This document shows, piece by piece, positions 63,315 through 64,000 of a stretch of 64,000 nucleotides of DNA. Origin of the DNA: Streptomyces sp. NRRL B-1347 (lineage in GTDB: Bacteria > Actinomycetota > Actinomycetes > Streptomycetales > Streptomycetaceae). Position 1 is the first letter of the stretch. Every line of letters begins with the position of its first letter. Location: NCBI RefSeq assembly GCF_000720325.1, contig NZ_JOJM01000002.1, positions 62,001 to 126,000 on the forward strand, given 5' to 3'. The notes under the pieces were generated by a model. The model was given only the letters and a program-made list of their open reading frames with translations, had not been told where the DNA came from and did not search any database. The position numbers and the translations under genes are program-made.

Positions 63315-64000
63315 TCAGCCCCTGCGGGTGAGCAGCCAGGGCTCGACGATGCCGAGCCCGCGGACCGGCCGCTGCCACATCGGCTGGAGCGCGAAGCGGT
63401 ACGAGGGCGGCTCCCCGCCGTCCTCCCCCACGCGCTCGGCGAGCGCCGCGGCCTCCGTCTCGGACGCGGGGGCCTCCCCGGTCCTGGTCAGCTCCTCGGC
63501 GAGCGCCCCGTCGACCAGCACGGCGTCCCGGGGCGCTATCGAGGTGAGGCGGCTCGCGAGGTTCACCGTGGTCCCGAACACGTCGCCCATGCGGGTCGTG
63601 ACCGTGCCGAAGGCGATGCCGACGCGCAGCTCGGGCATGGTCTCGTCGTTCGCCATGGTCTCGATGAGCCGCAGCGCGATCTCGGCCGCGATCCCGGCGT
63701 CGTCGGCGGCGAAGAGGACCTCGTCGCCGAGGGTCTTGATGAGCCGCCCGCCGTGCGCGGCCACCAGGTCGGCGGCCGTCGTCTCGAACGCCTCGACCAG
63801 CTCGCCGAGTTCCTCCTCCTCCATGCGCCGCGTCAGGCGCGTGAAGCCGACGAGGTCGGCGAAGCCGACGGCGAGCCGCCGGTCGACCATCTCCTCGTCG
63901 TCGGCCGCCTGGACCACCCGGCCGGTGGCGGCGGCGAGCTGACGCCGCCACACATAGATGAGGAACTCCTCCAGCTCGGGCAGCAGCAGCTCGACGAGCG
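63315..64000 (-). CDS. Class III adenylate/guanylate cyclase domain protein (5' end beyond window)
   Basis: At least 228 residues; the reading frame continues past the right edge (PELEEFLIYVWRRQL is the first part seen), so the N-terminus is missing. The catalytic domain has the first metal Asp in GFADLVGFT, the second in KTLGDEVLFAA with the Lys of the substrate-specifying position, and the transition-state Asn and Arg in TTVNLASRL. All catalytic positions appear intact, so cAMP (or cGMP) synthesis is likely. The C-terminal 60 residues after the core contain RVGEDGGEPPSYRFALQP, a short extra segment. The upstream domain cannot be judged. A signalling role near the diguanylate cyclase gene at 61198 is possible. 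Confidence 0.88.
   Translation of the reverse strand, partial: LVELLLPELEEFLIYVWRRQLAAATGRVVQAADDEEMVDRRLAVGFADLVGFTRLTRRMEEEELGELVEAFETTAADLVAAHGGRLIKTLGDEVLFAADDAGIAAEIALRLIETMANDETMPELRVGIAFGTVTTRMGDVFGTTVNLASRLTSIAPRDAVLVDGALAEELTRTGEAPASETEAAALAERVGEDGGEPPSYRFALQPMWQRPVRGLGIVEPWLLTRRG

Overview
This 64 kb window comes from a Streptomyces chromosome. The evidence is the very high G+C, mycothiol biochemistry (mca), a GTP-dependent PEP carboxykinase, a chitinase behind a DasR-type (dre) operator, an avoidance of TTA codons with one exception that I noticed, and many secreted proteins. No rRNA, tRNA, CRISPR array or insertion sequence was found.

Layout. 1-6575: a secreted RHS-type protein (cut by the left edge) behind a secreted LamG protein. 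7038-11521: GH18 chitinase, an atypical Nramp transporter, an M14 carboxypeptidase and a tentative small secreted protein. 11618-18989: a D-amino-acid catabolic locus (GntP permease, RidA, IclR regulator and PfkB sugar kinase on the minus strand; a D-serine dehydratase-like enzyme and a D-aminoacylase on the plus strand) with an IclR-type palindrome in the divergent promoter. 19013-24830: secreted protease, alaA, a small protein behind a Fur/PerR-like box, pckG and a hemolysin III protein behind a TetR-like palindrome. 24974-27754: small secreted protein and YyaL-type thioredoxin-domain protein.

27982-36109 is the most unusual part. It is a compact four-gene operon: a membrane-anchored STAND (NB-ARC-like) NTPase with TPRs, a second TPR protein with a ruined nucleotide site, a CHAT caspase-like protease and an alpha/beta hydrolase. 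It looks like an NLR-style conflict or cell-death module. It lies exactly between homologues of neighbouring M. tuberculosis genes (Rv1084 and Rv1083), so it is probably an accessory insertion into a conserved actinobacterial block that continues with mca, a DUF4307 gene, greA and, further on, metB.

36133-47665 is mostly housekeeping: mca, greA, a DrrAB-like ABC exporter, ilvA, a MarR regulator, a sigma-like/membrane protein pair, metB, msrA. 47687-52101 holds redox and stress genes: VOC protein, zinc alcohol dehydrogenase with a divergent HTH regulator, and a fused antibiotic-monooxygenase/truncated-globin protein with an HxlR regulator. 52152-57922 holds cell-surface genes (large subtilase, L,D-transpeptidase lipoprotein, small proteins). 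58065-64000 holds an APC permease, hutH, a GAF-GGDEF diguanylate cyclase, an enoyl-CoA hydratase and a class III nucleotide cyclase cut by the right edge.

Assignments rest on reading motifs by eye. Comparisons with named genes of other species are from memory, not from a search.
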